NCBI GenBank assembly: GCA_016197405.1
Contig: JACPVR010000001.1
Location: 1 to 64,000, forward strand
Length of the DNA stretch: 64,000 bases
Direction: 5' to 3'
From: Mycobacterium sp.
GTDB taxonomy: Bacteria; Actinomycetota; Actinomycetes; Mycobacteriales; Mycobacteriaceae
Shown: one piece after another, positions 25,528-34,547 of the stretch
How the letters are laid out: every line of letters begins with the position of its first letter
Position numbering within the stretch: position 1 is the first letter of the stretch
The notes under the pieces: model-generated
What the model was told of the DNA's origin: nothing
The model's input: only the letters and a program-made list of their open reading frames with translations
Databases searched by the model: none
Translations under genes and position numbers: made by a program

Positions 25528-26808
25528 CTATTTCGCGGCCAGCGCCGAGTCGGCGGCCGCGGCGGCCGTGTTCAGCGCCTCTGCCGGCTGCTGCTTGCCG
25601 AGCATGACCGCGACGATGGCCTGTCCCAGTGCCTCGGAGACCTCCGGGTACTGCTCGACGGTGGGCCTGACCTTCTGCACGTTGGACAGGTTCTCCACGA
25701 ATGTCGATGTGCCGGGAACGTTCTCGTTGAGCTTGTTCAGTACTTGGGGATCCTGGCCTACCGAGGTCCTGATCGGCAGATCACCGGTGCCCAGCGAGAA
25801 CGCCTTGACCTGCTCGGGTGCCGACAACCATTTGACGAAATCGATGGCGGCCTGCTTCTTCTTGTCGCCGTTGTCGAAGACGACCCAGTTGTCCGGTCCC
25901 GCGATGGTCTGGTGACCACCACTGGATCCGGCGAACGTCGGCATCACCGAAACGCCGTAGTCGATATCGGACAGTTGGCTCAGATCCCATGGGCCGGTCA
26001 CCAGCATGCCGACCTTGCCGCTGTTCATCAGTTTCGGCCCGTTCTCGTTGGTGGTGTCCAGGTAGAGCGACTTGTCGGTGACTGCCATCTTCTGCAGGAC
26101 CGTCAACGCTTTGACACCCGCCTCCGAATTGAACACCGCATGTGTGTTGTCCGGCGACAAGATGTCGCCACCGGCCTCCCAGAGCATCGGGATGTAGTGC
26201 CACACCGTGTCCTCGCTGCCATCCGCCGGGATCAGCCAGCCGTACTGTCCTTTGGCCGGGTCGGTCAGTTTGGCAGCCGCCGACTGGAAGTCATCCCAGG
26301 TCCAGTTCGGGTTGGGTGGTTCGATGCCGGCGTCGGCGAACAATTTCTTGTTGTAGACGATCGCGAGGTTGTCGACGAGGGCCGGCACGCCGACGATCTT
26401 GTCGCCGACGGTGGCCGCGTCGCGTTCGGCCTGATAGAAATCGTCCCATTTCCAGTCCGGCTTGCTGACCTCCGTCGACATGTCGACGACCTGCGGGATC
26501 TGGGCGATATTGGGCGACCAGGAACCGAACATGTAGGCCACATCAGGTGCGCTGCCACCGCGCACCGCGGTCAGAACCTTCTGCAGCACAAGGTCGTTGC
26601 TTGAGTACAGTTCGCTGACCGACACATCGGGGTGCGACGAGTTGTACTGGTCGATGAGGCCCTTGAACACCTCCCCCTCGGTGTCCTGGTAACCGTGCCA
26701 CACCGCGATCTCGGTCGGTCCGGACGAAGTGGAGCCACCGCCGCCGCATCCGGCGAGGGCAAGGACCAAGCCTGCAATCAGTGCGATGTAGAGCCGTGGT
26801 CTGGTCAC
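25528..26808 (-). CDS. Extracellular sugar-binding lipoprotein
   Basis: A 426-residue solute-binding protein of ABC family 1. A lipoprotein signal peptide ends in the lipobox LALAGC followed by a Gly/Ser linker, so it is anchored outside the membrane. The mature part begins EIAVWHGYQDTEGEVFKGLIDQYN, the usual first lobe of sugar-binding proteins, and has later landmarks NPNWTWDDF and GHQTIAGPDNWVVF. The GTG at 26808 follows AGGAGAT; an upstream in-frame start adds 18 residues before the signal peptide. It delivers sugar to the permeases encoded next. A 67-base gap separates it from the GH4 gene, the largest in the operon. Confidence 0.9.
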   Translation of the reverse strand: MTRPRLYIALIAGLVLALAGCGGGGSTSSGPTEIAVWHGYQDTEGEVFKGLIDQYNSSHPDVSVSELYSSNDLVLQKVLTAVRGGSAPDVAYMFGSWSPNIAQIPQVVDMSTEVSKPDWKWDDFYQAERDAATVGDKIVGVPALVDNLAIVYNKKLFADAGIEPPNPNWTWDDFQSAAAKLTDPAKGQYGWLIPADGSEDTVWHYIPMLWEAGGDILSPDNTHAVFNSEAGVKALTVLQKMAVTDKSLYLDTTNENGPKLMNSGKVGMLVTGPWDLSQLSDIDYGVSVMPTFAGSSGGHQTIAGPDNWVVFDNGDKKKQAAIDFVKWLSAPEQVKAFSLGTGDLPIRTSVGQDPQVLNKLNENVPGTSTFVENLSNVQKVRPTVEQYPEVSEALGQAIVAVMLGKQQPAEALNTAAAAADSALAAK

Positions 26809-26875
26809 GGTAGATCTCCTTTGCTGGCGGTACCTGGGACGGACGGGGTCGGGCTTTTGCATGGCGACATCACGT

Positions 26876-28186
26876 TCACAGCGCCAATGTCGTGCGCAGA
26901 GGTCCGGGCAGCAGGTTGCCGTGCGCTGTTGTCAGTTCGTCGCACAGTGCCCAGATCTCGTCGACGGTCAGTGTTGCGGCGGTATTTGGGTCGACCATCG
27001 CGGCGGCCCGCACCAACCGCGGATCGGAATCCACGGCGGCCCGAACCGCGAGTTCGACCGGACCGAGGAAACTGCGGTTGAGCGCGGCGCACTGCGCCGG
27101 CAGGTCACCGACTTTCATCGGATGCGCGCCCAGCGCGTCGATCACGGTGGGCACTTCGACTGCAAGGCCGTCGGGCAGGTTGGTGATCAGACCGTCGTTG
27201 ACGATATTGGCGGCGATGACCCGCGATGTTCCGGTCTCCATCGAGTGGATGACCTGCGGGGCGTACTCGGTGGACCCGGTGTCGATGGCCAGGGTCTGGC
27301 TTTCGGCCAGTTCGGCACGGACACTGGCATATTCGGCCAGGTTGGCTTCGCTGATCGAGACGTACTCGCCGATGTCGAGCCGCAACCGGTCCACCTCGCC
27401 GGGATTGCGCAGGTACCACGGGACGTACTCACTGGAATGCTCGCTGGTCTCGGTCGGGTAGTAGCCGAGGCGGCGGTACATGTCGACCCGCACCCGCCTG
27501 CGCAGTTCCGGGTCGGCGGCGATGCGTTGATCCAGAAGTGGATACAGATCCTGACCGCCGCGCTGCCAGCGCAGCACCCAGGCCTGGTGGTTGACGCCCG
27601 CAGACCAGTAGGACACCTCGTCGTAGGGAACACCGACGATTTCGCACAAGCCGACCATCGTCCAGTACACCGAGTGGCACAGACCCAGGACCTTGAGCCG
27701 GGGCGCGACGTGGTGCAGGAACGTGACGTTCATGGCCATCGGGTTGGTGTAGTTGAGCAACCACGCATCGGGGCACACCTCGGTCATATCCCGGGCGATC
27801 CCGGCCAGGACCGGGAATGTCCGCAGTCCGCGGAAGATCCCACCGATACCGATGGTGTCGCCGATGGTCTGGTGCAGTCCGTACCGTTCGGGGATCTCGA
27901 AGTCCCGCACCGTGGCCTCGTGCATACCGACCTGGATGACGTTGATGACGTAGTCGGCACCCTCGAGGGCCTTGCGACGGTCCGCGACGGCCGACACCTC
28001 GGGGTGGGCGCCCGCCGCGCGTGCGGTCGCGTGCGCGATGGCTTCGGCGGTCTCCAGGCGTTCGGCATCGATATCGTGCAGGACCACCCGCACCGAGGTC
28101 AGTTCCGGGAAGGAGAAGATGTCGCCGAGCAGCTCGCGGGTGAATACCGCGCTTCCGGCGCCGATGATGACGATCGTGGGCTTCAC
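26876..28186 (-). CDS. GH4-family glycosidase (alpha-galactosidase/6-phospho-glycosidase type)
   Basis: A 436-residue glycoside hydrolase family 4 enzyme. It has an N-terminal NAD-binding strand-helix (TIVIIGAGSAVFTRELLGDI), the Cys-containing CHSVYW near residue 172 and GVNHQAW near 200, which hold the catalytic metal in this family. GH4 enzymes use NAD+ and Mn2+ for a redox-assisted cleavage and act in the cytosol on intact or 6-phosphorylated disaccharides. CHS rather than the CDIP/CNVP of known 6-phospho-glucosidases suggests a non-phosphorylated, alpha-galactosidase-like substrate (inference). It starts with GTG, overlapping the kinase stop by four bases. Confidence 0.88.
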   Translation of the reverse strand: MKPTIVIIGAGSAVFTRELLGDIFSFPELTSVRVVLHDIDAERLETAEAIAHATARAAGAHPEVSAVADRRKALEGADYVINVIQVGMHEATVRDFEIPERYGLHQTIGDTIGIGGIFRGLRTFPVLAGIARDMTEVCPDAWLLNYTNPMAMNVTFLHHVAPRLKVLGLCHSVYWTMVGLCEIVGVPYDEVSYWSAGVNHQAWVLRWQRGGQDLYPLLDQRIAADPELRRRVRVDMYRRLGYYPTETSEHSSEYVPWYLRNPGEVDRLRLDIGEYVSISEANLAEYASVRAELAESQTLAIDTGSTEYAPQVIHSMETGTSRVIAANIVNDGLITNLPDGLAVEVPTVIDALGAHPMKVGDLPAQCAALNRSFLGPVELAVRAAVDSDPRLVRAAAMVDPNTAATLTVDEIWALCDELTTAHGNLLPGPLRTTLAL

Positions 28187-29157
28187 AGGTGACTCCTGCT
28201 CATCAGATGGTGCAGCGCATCCGGACTCAACGGCCGGCCGCTGCTCTTGGCGGCATACAGGGCGGCGCCCACCGCGGGGTCCAGGACGGGGCGCCGGATG
28301 TCATAGGTGACAGGCAGCCGGTTCATGGCCGCCTGGAAGAGCCTGAGAAATGTCTCGTCGGAGAACATTCCGCCCGAATAGGACAACGCGACGGTCTCCT
28401 GTGCGGTGAACCCGAGCGCCGTTCGGGCGGTCTCGACCAGTGCCACCAGTTCGTCGGCCGCGTCGGCCAGGATACGACCGGCTTGCGCATCACCCCGCTG
28501 CGCCGCGGCGCATACCGTCGCAGCCAGCGCGGCGATATCGCGGCGGTTGCCGTCCCACTTCTCGATCACCACACCGACGGCGTCGAGATCGTCGTCGATC
28601 TGCAGCGCCCCCCTGAGCAGTTGGTGCAGTGGCCCCCGCGGCAGTCTGCCGTCGCTCATCCGGCTGAACGCGTTGAGCCCTTGGGTGGCAACCCAATAGG
28701 CCGATCCTTCATCGCCGAACAGCTCGCCCCACCCGCCGACTCGACGACCCGCCCCCTGTCGCCGGCCGTAGGCCATCGAACCGGTGCCGCTGATCACGTT
28801 GATCCCGTCCTCGGTGGCCAATGATCCGGCCCAGCCACACACCATGTCGTTATCGCAGCTGTAGCGGTCATGGCCCAGGACTCGGCCGACAACGGCGTCG
28901 AGTTGTCCGATATCGGCGCTGGCTTCGCCGTAACCGGGAAGGCCGAAGAATGCCGCGTCTATACCGGCGGTGTCGATATCGGCCTGCCGGCAGATATCGC
29001 CGATGCCCTGCGTCAGGACTTTCTCGACGACCGCGATCCCGTCGCGGAAGTAGTAGGTGCTCGGCGCTGTGCAGCGGGCCAGTATCTCGCCGGTCGAGTC
29101 GACAAGCGCGAAGGCCGTTTTCGAGCCTCCGCCGTCAACCCCGAGATAACAGGCCAT
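28183..29157 (-). CDS. BadF/BadG-type sugar kinase (N-acetylglucosamine kinase-like)
   Basis: A 324-residue ASKHA-fold kinase. The phosphate-1 loop is YLGVDGGGSKTAFAL near residue 4, phosphate-2 lies around INVISGTGSMAYG (about 118), and the adenosine segment is LSYSGGMF (about 265). Family members phosphorylate N-acetylglucosamine or glucosamine. In this operon it would phosphorylate the imported or GH4-released (amino)sugar at C6, making the substrate for AgaS, encoded six bases upstream. It overlaps the GH4 gene by four bases. Confidence 0.85.
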   Translation of the reverse strand: MACYLGVDGGGSKTAFALVDSTGEILARCTAPSTYYFRDGIAVVEKVLTQGIGDICRQADIDTAGIDAAFFGLPGYGEASADIGQLDAVVGRVLGHDRYSCDNDMVCGWAGSLATEDGINVISGTGSMAYGRRQGAGRRVGGWGELFGDEGSAYWVATQGLNAFSRMSDGRLPRGPLHQLLRGALQIDDDLDAVGVVIEKWDGNRRDIAALAATVCAAAQRGDAQAGRILADAADELVALVETARTALGFTAQETVALSYSGGMFSDETFLRLFQAAMNRLPVTYDIRRPVLDPAVGAALYAAKSSGRPLSPDALHHLMSRSHL

Positions 29158-29163
29158 GACCGA

Positions 29164-30312
29164 TCACCGCCCGGCCATCGGGTAGATCGTGACACCGCGC
29201 ACGACCCGGCTCACCTCACCGGACGGAAACGGATTGTCCGGTGTCTTGCCGTATCCCAGGGAGGTGAACAGCGCGATGAACTGTGCGTACACCAGATACG
29301 GCAGTGCCACCAACGCGTCGTCGATGCCTGTCAATCCGGGCAGCACGACCGCGGGTCCGAGTTCCCGCGCGATGGGCTCGGTGCTGATCACGGTGACCGC
29401 ATCGGTGCCGAGCTGGGCGCGGATCTCGGCGACGATGTCGAGGTCGTAGCGCCGGGTGTAGGCATCGGTGGATACGAAGACCACCACCACGGTGTCGGCG
29501 TCGAGGACCGATTTGGGGCCGTGCCGGAAGCCCAACGGCGAGTCGAAATAGGTCACCACCTCCCCCGCGGTGAGCTCCAGCAGTTTCAGGGCCGACTCGC
29601 GCGCCAAGCCCTGCAGCGGTCCGCTGCCCAGATAGACGAACCGCTGTTTCTTGCTCTGCGCCAGGGAACGGATGTCGGGCTGCATCTCGATGACGTATTC
29701 GGCTGCGCGCGCGAGGGATTCGATGTCGCCACGCTCAGCAGGGCCCAGCGTCAACAGGCAGGACAACAGCATCGAGGTCAGGCTGGAGGTCATCGCGAAA
29801 CCGACGTCGTTGGTCCGCTCCGGCATGTAGAGCACCAGCGAGTCGGTGCGCCCGATGTGTGCGTTACCGAGTTCCCCGTCGCGCCCGCAGGTGACGATGA
29901 GATGCCAGACCTCGTCGACCAGCTCATCGGCGAGCGCGGTGGCCGCGAGGCTTTCCGGGCTGTTTCCGGACCGACCGAAAGACACCAGCAGGGTCGGCGT
30001 CGGTCGATGCAGCCAGTCCTGGGGGTTGGCGACGATATCGGTGGTCGCGACGGCTTCGACGCGGCGATCGAGATGTCGGCGCAGCGCCGGTGCGGCGATC
30101 TCGCCTGCGAACGCGGAACTTCCGGCACCGGTCAAGATAACCCGGAGATCGGGTCGCATCAAGAGTGGCGCGAGGAATGCGTCGACCCGGTCGTCGGTTT
30201 CACCGCCGACCTCACGCCAGACATCGGGTTGCTGGATGATTTCGAGAATCGTTGCGCCGCCGTCCATCTGGGCGGGCACCGAGGTCTCGGTCTGCGGGCG
30301 GGACTCAGGCAT
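29164..30312 (-). CDS. agaS: SIS-domain sugar isomerase/deaminase, AgaS-like
   Basis: A 382-residue protein with two SIS sugar-phosphate domains (about residues 45-190 and 220-365). SIS landmarks are LTGAGSSAFAGEI, SFGRSGNSPES and FVYLGSGPLQGLARESALKLLELTAGEV with SPLGFRHGPKSV. It matches AgaS, which deaminates and isomerises galactosamine-6-phosphate to tagatose-6-phosphate. The ATG at 30312 overlaps the end of gatZ by eight bases; a longer open frame upstream runs into gatZ. Its product would feed the tagatose-bisphosphate aldolase encoded just upstream, after a second phosphorylation. Confidence 0.87.
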   Translation of the reverse strand: MPESRPQTETSVPAQMDGGATILEIIQQPDVWREVGGETDDRVDAFLAPLLMRPDLRVILTGAGSSAFAGEIAAPALRRHLDRRVEAVATTDIVANPQDWLHRPTPTLLVSFGRSGNSPESLAATALADELVDEVWHLIVTCGRDGELGNAHIGRTDSLVLYMPERTNDVGFAMTSSLTSMLLSCLLTLGPAERGDIESLARAAEYVIEMQPDIRSLAQSKKQRFVYLGSGPLQGLARESALKLLELTAGEVVTYFDSPLGFRHGPKSVLDADTVVVVFVSTDAYTRRYDLDIVAEIRAQLGTDAVTVISTEPIARELGPAVVLPGLTGIDDALVALPYLVYAQFIALFTSLGYGKTPDNPFPSGEVSRVVRGVTIYPMAGR

Positions 30313-31627
30313 CTGTCGGCTCCGGAATCGGCAAGGCGGGGTTACAGGCTCGGGCGTACGGGCGCAGGGCGTCTCGGATACGGTCGATGACCAAAGGCTG
30401 CGCTGCAGCTTCGAGCTCACCCGCGCGGATCCGGTCGTATTGGGCGGGCAGGAACTGGCTGATCAACGGCATCGGGATACCGACGCGGTCGAGGTTGGCC
30501 AGCAGGGTGCGGCGCGCGGCGTCGACGGCGTCATCGGCCCAGTAATAGCGCAGCCGGTCGCTGTAGCTGTAGCGGCGTGCGGTGCGCTGCGCCCGCGGGT
30601 CGCCGGTGTAGTAGCCCTCCCAGTACCCGGGCTCGGCGAGCATGGTGCGCTCGAGGATCTCGATCAGGTTCGACCGTGACGTCCGACCGATGATCTCGGT
30701 CTCGATCATCGCCAGCGCGAAGAGTGCCTCGCGCATCGCGAAGGTCAACCCGGGGCCGACCTTCAGGATCGCCCAGTGGTCTTCGACGAGTTGGCGAAGT
30801 TGGCGGGGCCGTTGGTAATCGGTGGAATGTGCCTCGAAGACGAGGGTGTCCTCGGTGTCGAGCACGTGCCGCAACTCCGCGGTGGCGCCGTGGTCGTAGT
30901 CGATGACGTTGAGGTGATCGAACTCCACGCCGGGTTGGACCACCAGGGCGGCGACCCGCGGCCAGACGTCGCCCAGGCCGGCCCCGTCGAACGCAGACCG
31001 GTGGGCGGCGATGGTGCGCCGGGCCCGGTCGGCAGGTGTCGGCGTCAGCACGCCGAGGGTCTCGTGCGCGCCGCCAGGAACCGGAACCTCGGTGCCGATG
31101 ACATACCTCGGGCCGGCCGAACCGACGCGCTTGGCGGTGTCCTCCGCGACCCGCATCAGGCGCGCGGACCGCTGCGCGACGATCTCGTCGGGCAGGATCG
31201 CGGGATCGTCGGCACAGGACATACTGCAGTCCAGATGGATCTTGGTGTAGCCCGCCTCGACGTACGCTGCGATCAGATCGTCGGCGTTGGCCATTGCAGC
31301 ACCGGCATTTTGGCGCTGCCAGCGGTTCGGTCCGAGGTGGTCGCCGCCGAGCACGACACGCTCGCAGGCGAACCCGCATTCATCGGCGATTCCGTGGACC
31401 AGGTCCCGGAACTGCGCGGGCCGAAGGCCGGTGTAACCGCCGAACTGGTCGACCTGATTGGAGGTGGCCTCGATCAGCACATAGCTGTCGTCTGCGGCGG
31501 CCTGGGTGATGGCGGCCTGCACCACCGTGGGATGAGCAGAGCACACCGAGTAGACGCCCACGGGCACACCGGTTTTGTGTAGTCCGAGGGTGTCGGCCAG
31601 GCTGCCGGCGAACGCGGTCCGGCTCAT
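30305..31627 (-). CDS. gatZ: Tagatose-bisphosphate aldolase subunit GatZ/KbaZ
   Basis: A 440-residue protein of the GatZ/KbaZ family, a TIM-barrel partner needed for activity and stability of the class II tagatose-1,6-bisphosphate aldolase GatY/KbaY. Family landmarks are GVYSVCSAHPTVVQAAI, LIEATSNQVDQFGGYTG, GGDHLGPNRWQ, KIHLDCSMSCADDP and VGPGLTFAMREALFAL. The gene overlaps gatY upstream by four bases and agaS downstream by eight, so the three are translated together. Which of the galactitol (gat) or galactosamine (kba/aga) route is meant depends on neighbours; agaS favours the galactosamine route. Confidence 0.9.
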   Translation of the reverse strand: MSRTAFAGSLADTLGLHKTGVPVGVYSVCSAHPTVVQAAITQAAADDSYVLIEATSNQVDQFGGYTGLRPAQFRDLVHGIADECGFACERVVLGGDHLGPNRWQRQNAGAAMANADDLIAAYVEAGYTKIHLDCSMSCADDPAILPDEIVAQRSARLMRVAEDTAKRVGSAGPRYVIGTEVPVPGGAHETLGVLTPTPADRARRTIAAHRSAFDGAGLGDVWPRVAALVVQPGVEFDHLNVIDYDHGATAELRHVLDTEDTLVFEAHSTDYQRPRQLRQLVEDHWAILKVGPGLTFAMREALFALAMIETEIIGRTSRSNLIEILERTMLAEPGYWEGYYTGDPRAQRTARRYSYSDRLRYYWADDAVDAARRTLLANLDRVGIPMPLISQFLPAQYDRIRAGELEAAAQPLVIDRIRDALRPYARACNPALPIPEPTDA

Positions 31628-32541
31628 CGGCGATCACGCTCCCCCACCACTTTGCACAGCCCGGCGACGGTGTCGCCGATGGCCGACCGCCCGGCTGCCA
31701 GGTACCTGCGCGGGTCGGCGAGCTGATCGTCGGCGGACAAGATCGGGCGAATCGCACCGGTGTAGGCGATATTGAGCGCCGTCCCGACGTTGATCTTGCG
31801 GATACCCGCTGCGACGGCCTGCCGAAGCTGGTCGTCGGGCACCCCGGAGGATCCGTGCAGAACCAGGGGAACCGGCACACTGGCCGCCAGCTTCTCGATC
31901 AGTTCGATATCGAGGCAGGCGTCACGGGTCGTCATCGCATGCGTACTTCCGACGGCCACCGCCAGCCCGTCGACACCGGTGTCGTGGGAGAAGCCGGCAG
32001 CCTCCTGCGGATCGGTCCGGACACCGGACGCGTGAGCGTCCCCCTTCCCACCGATCTCGCCGAGCTCAGCCTCGGCCCACAAACCTGCCGCGTGCGCGCG
32101 CTGAACGAATGAGCGCGTGCACTCGACGTTTTCGCGATAGGGCAGCTGCGCGGCGTCGACCATGATCGATGTGACGCCCAGCGCACCCGCCGAGGTGATG
32201 GCCTGGTCTATCAGGGCGACATCCTGAAAGTGGTCGAGGTGCAGTGCCAACTGCGCCGACGAGTCGGCGGCGATCAGCCCGCACGCCGAGACCAGCGGGG
32301 CGATGCGTCCGCCGTGAAAAGCCACGGTGTTCTCGCTGACCTGCATTATCACGGCGACACCGGCGCGTTCGGCACCCTCGGCGATACCTTCGGCGTGCTC
32401 GATGCTGATCACGTTGAACGCGAGAACCGCGGTATCGGCCGCGACTGCGGCCGCGATGAGGTCGGCGGTGGCGGCCAGGGTCACGGTGTCACGTGCCGTG
32501 TCATCGATGCATCCGGTCGGTGCGTGTGGAACATTCGCCAA
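31624..32541 (-). CDS. gatY: Class II ketose-bisphosphate aldolase (GatY/KbaY-like)
   Basis: A 305-residue zinc aldolase. ALHLDHFQD carries the catalytic Asp and a zinc-binding His, AEAELGEIGGKGD is the central strand, LHGSSG and INVGTALN form the phosphate and zinc sites. It should split tagatose-1,6-bisphosphate to dihydroxyacetone phosphate and glyceraldehyde-3-phosphate, with GatZ as partner. The first possible start is a TTG at 32541 with a weak ribosome site; a GTG at 32484 would fit the usual family length better. It is the first gene of the nine-gene operon and is divergent from the AgaR-type regulator. Confidence 0.85.
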   Translation of the reverse strand: MANVPHAPTGCIDDTARDTVTLAATADLIAAAVAADTAVLAFNVISIEHAEGIAEGAERAGVAVIMQVSENTVAFHGGRIAPLVSACGLIAADSSAQLALHLDHFQDVALIDQAITSAGALGVTSIMVDAAQLPYRENVECTRSFVQRAHAAGLWAEAELGEIGGKGDAHASGVRTDPQEAAGFSHDTGVDGLAVAVGSTHAMTTRDACLDIELIEKLAASVPVPLVLHGSSGVPDDQLRQAVAAGIRKINVGTALNIAYTGAIRPILSADDQLADPRRYLAAGRSAIGDTVAGLCKVVGERDRR

Positions 32542-32583
32542 TCATGAGAAGCTCGCTCAAAGCGCGCAATGCCAACCGCCGAA

Positions 32584-32604
32584 ACGATCAGTAAAACTGA
32601 TCGT
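32584..32604. promoter_or_regulatory. Operator for the divergent AgaR-type regulator
   Basis: A perfect 9-bp inverted repeat: ACGATCAGT (32584-32592), AAA, ACTGATCGT (32596-32604). It lies in the 93-base gap between gatY and the DeoR/AgaR-type gene. Position and symmetry make it the likely binding site through which the regulator represses the sugar operon and itself. Confidence 0.75.
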
Positions 32605-32634
32605 CTCATCTTCTCGCCCCAAAGGAGTCATGCG

Positions 32635-33420
32635 ATGTCGATCAAGCGCACCGACCGGATGCGGGCGGTGCTCTCGCTACTGCGCGACCGCGGTGAGGTC
32701 GCGTCCCAGGACCTGTGTGTCGAACTGGGCGTGTCGCCGGCGACGCTGCGCCGCGACCTCAGTGAACTGGAGGAACAGGGTCTGCTGGTGCGGACCCACG
32801 GCGGCGCCCGCGCACTCGATCCCAGCGGCAGCGAGATTCCGGTCCGGCTCCGCGATCACCGGACGCTGGCCGTCAAACGCCGGATAGCCCAGCATGCGGC
32901 GGCGCTGATTCCGGCCGGGGCGCACGCGGTCGCGCTCACCGGTGGTGTCACCACCGGCGAGGTGGCCAGATCGCTCAAGGGCCGCCCGCACATGACGATC
33001 GTGACGAATTCGCTGACGATCGCCGCGGATTGCGCCGTCGACGCCCACATGAAGGTCATTGCCACCGGCGGTTTGGTGCGGGCCAATTCCCTTGAGGCCG
33101 TGGGCCCGATGTCCGAGCACGCCTTTCAGGTGATCACGGTCGGTACCGCGGTCCTCGGCGCCGACGGCATGTCCGCCGAGATCGGCGCGACGACCTTCGA
33201 TGAAGCCGAGGCCCGCACGGCCATCGCCATGGCGGCCAACGCCCAACGCGTCATCGTCGCGGTCGACGGGTCGAAGATCGGGAAGGTCACGCTGGCCAAG
33301 ATGGTTCCGCTGAGCCAGATCGACCATCTGGTGACCGATTCCGGGGCCGATGCCGGGCAGCTGGAGCGGATCGAGGCCGCAGGGGTGGCGGTTCACGTCG
33401 TCGATGTGGGCGAAGTGTGA
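32635..33420 (+). CDS. DeoR/AgaR-family transcription regulator
   Basis: A 261-residue DeoR-family protein. The winged helix at residues 5-55 (DRMRAVLSLLRDRGEVASQDLCVELGVSPATLRRDLSELEEQGLLVRTHGGA) is the DNA-binding part. A DeoRC sensor domain follows (IPAGAHAVALTGGVTTGEVA, IVTNSLTIA, GADGMSAEIGATTFDEAEA), which binds a phosphorylated sugar. The ATG at 32635 has AAAGGAG upstream; another ATG five bases earlier is out of frame. It is divergent from gatY with a perfect inverted repeat between, so it most likely represses the aminosugar operon until the sugar phosphate accumulates. Confidence 0.9.
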   Translation: MSIKRTDRMRAVLSLLRDRGEVASQDLCVELGVSPATLRRDLSELEEQGLLVRTHGGARALDPSGSEIPVRLRDHRTLAVKRRIAQHAAALIPAGAHAVALTGGVTTGEVARSLKGRPHMTIVTNSLTIAADCAVDAHMKVIATGGLVRANSLEAVGPMSEHAFQVITVGTAVLGADGMSAEIGATTFDEAEARTAIAMAANAQRVIVAVDGSKIGKVTLAKMVPLSQIDHLVTDSGADAGQLERIEAAGVAVHVVDVGEV

Positions 33421-33487
33421 CCTCACCGGGCCGCCCGGATGTTAGCGTGACCTGCATAGCAAACGGCGACACGAGTCAGGACACGAC

Positions 33488-33859
33488 ATGAGCGGCTCCC
33501 GGTTAACAGCCCGGCGGTCACGACATGCCGCCGTCGGAGCGGCCGCCGTGCTGTGGGCTGTCGGCACCGCACTGGTGCAGAGTCCAGCCGCCCAGGCCGA
33601 TCCCGACCTGGTGATGACCGGCGCCGGCGATCGGGCGTCAGCCGAGAAGACCATCGCCATCGGCTACGTCGAGAAGCAGTACGCCTGCACACCGGATCTC
33701 ACCGCGAACCTGGAAGCCATCACCTGGGACAACCCACCTGGATTCGTTCCCGGCAAGGGCGGCACCGGAATGATCACCGACGCCGATGACCGCCTCGGCG
33801 GACAGTTCGCCGCCCAGTACGTGGCCGGCCGCTGGGAGATCAGCTACCTGTACTGCTGA
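33488..33859 (+). CDS. Small secreted protein, unknown function
   Basis: A 123-residue protein with a basic N-terminus, a hydrophobic stretch (AAVGAAAVLWAVGTALV) and a signal-peptidase site near AQA-DPD at about residue 37. The mature 85 residues hold one Cys in the middle and one as the last residue, which could form a disulphide. The pattern resembles small mycobacterial secreted proteins without known role; I do not recognise it further. The ATG at 33488 follows CAGGA. It stands between the sugar-operon regulator and the methyltransferase. Confidence 0.7.
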   Translation: MSGSRLTARRSRHAAVGAAAVLWAVGTALVQSPAAQADPDLVMTGAGDRASAEKTIAIGYVEKQYACTPDLTANLEAITWDNPPGFVPGKGGTGMITDADDRLGGQFAAQYVAGRWEISYLYC

Positions 33860-33905
33860 GGCTTGCCCTTGACCTCAACTGTCGTTCAGGTAGAACACTG
33901 ACCGA

Positions 33906-34547
33906 ATGACAACTCCGCCAAGACAACTCTTCGACGACGCATACCAAAATCACACTGCCCCTTGGGTGATCGGCGAACCACAACCGGTGATCCTGGAATT
34001 GGAGGCAGCCGGCGCGATCCACGGAACGGTACTGGACGCCGGCTGCGGACTCGGCGAACACACCATCGCACTGACCCGGCTGGGCTACGACGTACTGGGT
34101 ATCGACTTCGCCCCGACCGCCATCGAGCAGGCCCGCGAGAACGCGGCCCGGCATGGGGTGCGTGCCCGGTTCGAGGTCGCCGACGCGATGGCCCTCGACG
34201 GCGAGCCCGGCTACGACACCATCATCGACAGTGCGCTGTTCCACATCTTCGACGACGAGGACCGCGCCCGCTATGTCGCGGCCCTGCACCGCGCCGCAAA
34301 GCCCGGCGGCACGGTTCATGTGCTGGCGCTGTCGGATGCCGGTCGCGGCCTCGGACCGCAGGTGAGCGAGGTGGCCATCCGGGAAGCCTTCGGGCGCGGC
34401 TGGGAACTTCAGTCGCTGCGTACCGCCACCTACCGTGGCGTGGTCGGGGAGGCTCAGGCCGAGGCCATCGGGCTGCCGACGGGCAGTGTCGTCGACGAAC
34501 CCGCCTGGTTGGTACGGGCCCGCAGAATCGAACTTTCGTTAGGTTAA
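33906..34547 (+). CDS. Class I SAM-dependent methyltransferase
   Basis: A 213-residue methyltransferase with the SAM-binding motif I VLDAGCGLGEH at about residues 42-52, the acidic strand end GIDFAP near 68, DAMAL near 95 and DSALFHIFDD near 110. The fold is that of small-molecule methyltransferases; the substrate is unknown. Its last codons and stop (TAA, 34545-34547) lie inside the iron box that precedes the siderophore-interaction gene, so its 3' end is constrained by a regulatory site. Whether it is part of the iron regulon is unclear, since that box would control the next gene. Confidence 0.8.
   Translation: MTTPPRQLFDDAYQNHTAPWVIGEPQPVILELEAAGAIHGTVLDAGCGLGEHTIALTRLGYDVLGIDFAPTAIEQARENAARHGVRARFEVADAMALDGEPGYDTIIDSALFHIFDDEDRARYVAALHRAAKPGGTVHVLALSDAGRGLGPQVSEVAIREAFGRGWELQSLRTATYRGVVGEAQAEAIGLPTGSVVDEPAWLVRARRIELSLG

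Noticed and set aside
26861..28192. A 443-residue open frame on the plus strand
   Set aside because: It is opposite the GH4 gene, which has clear NAD-binding and metal-site motifs; the plus frame shows none.
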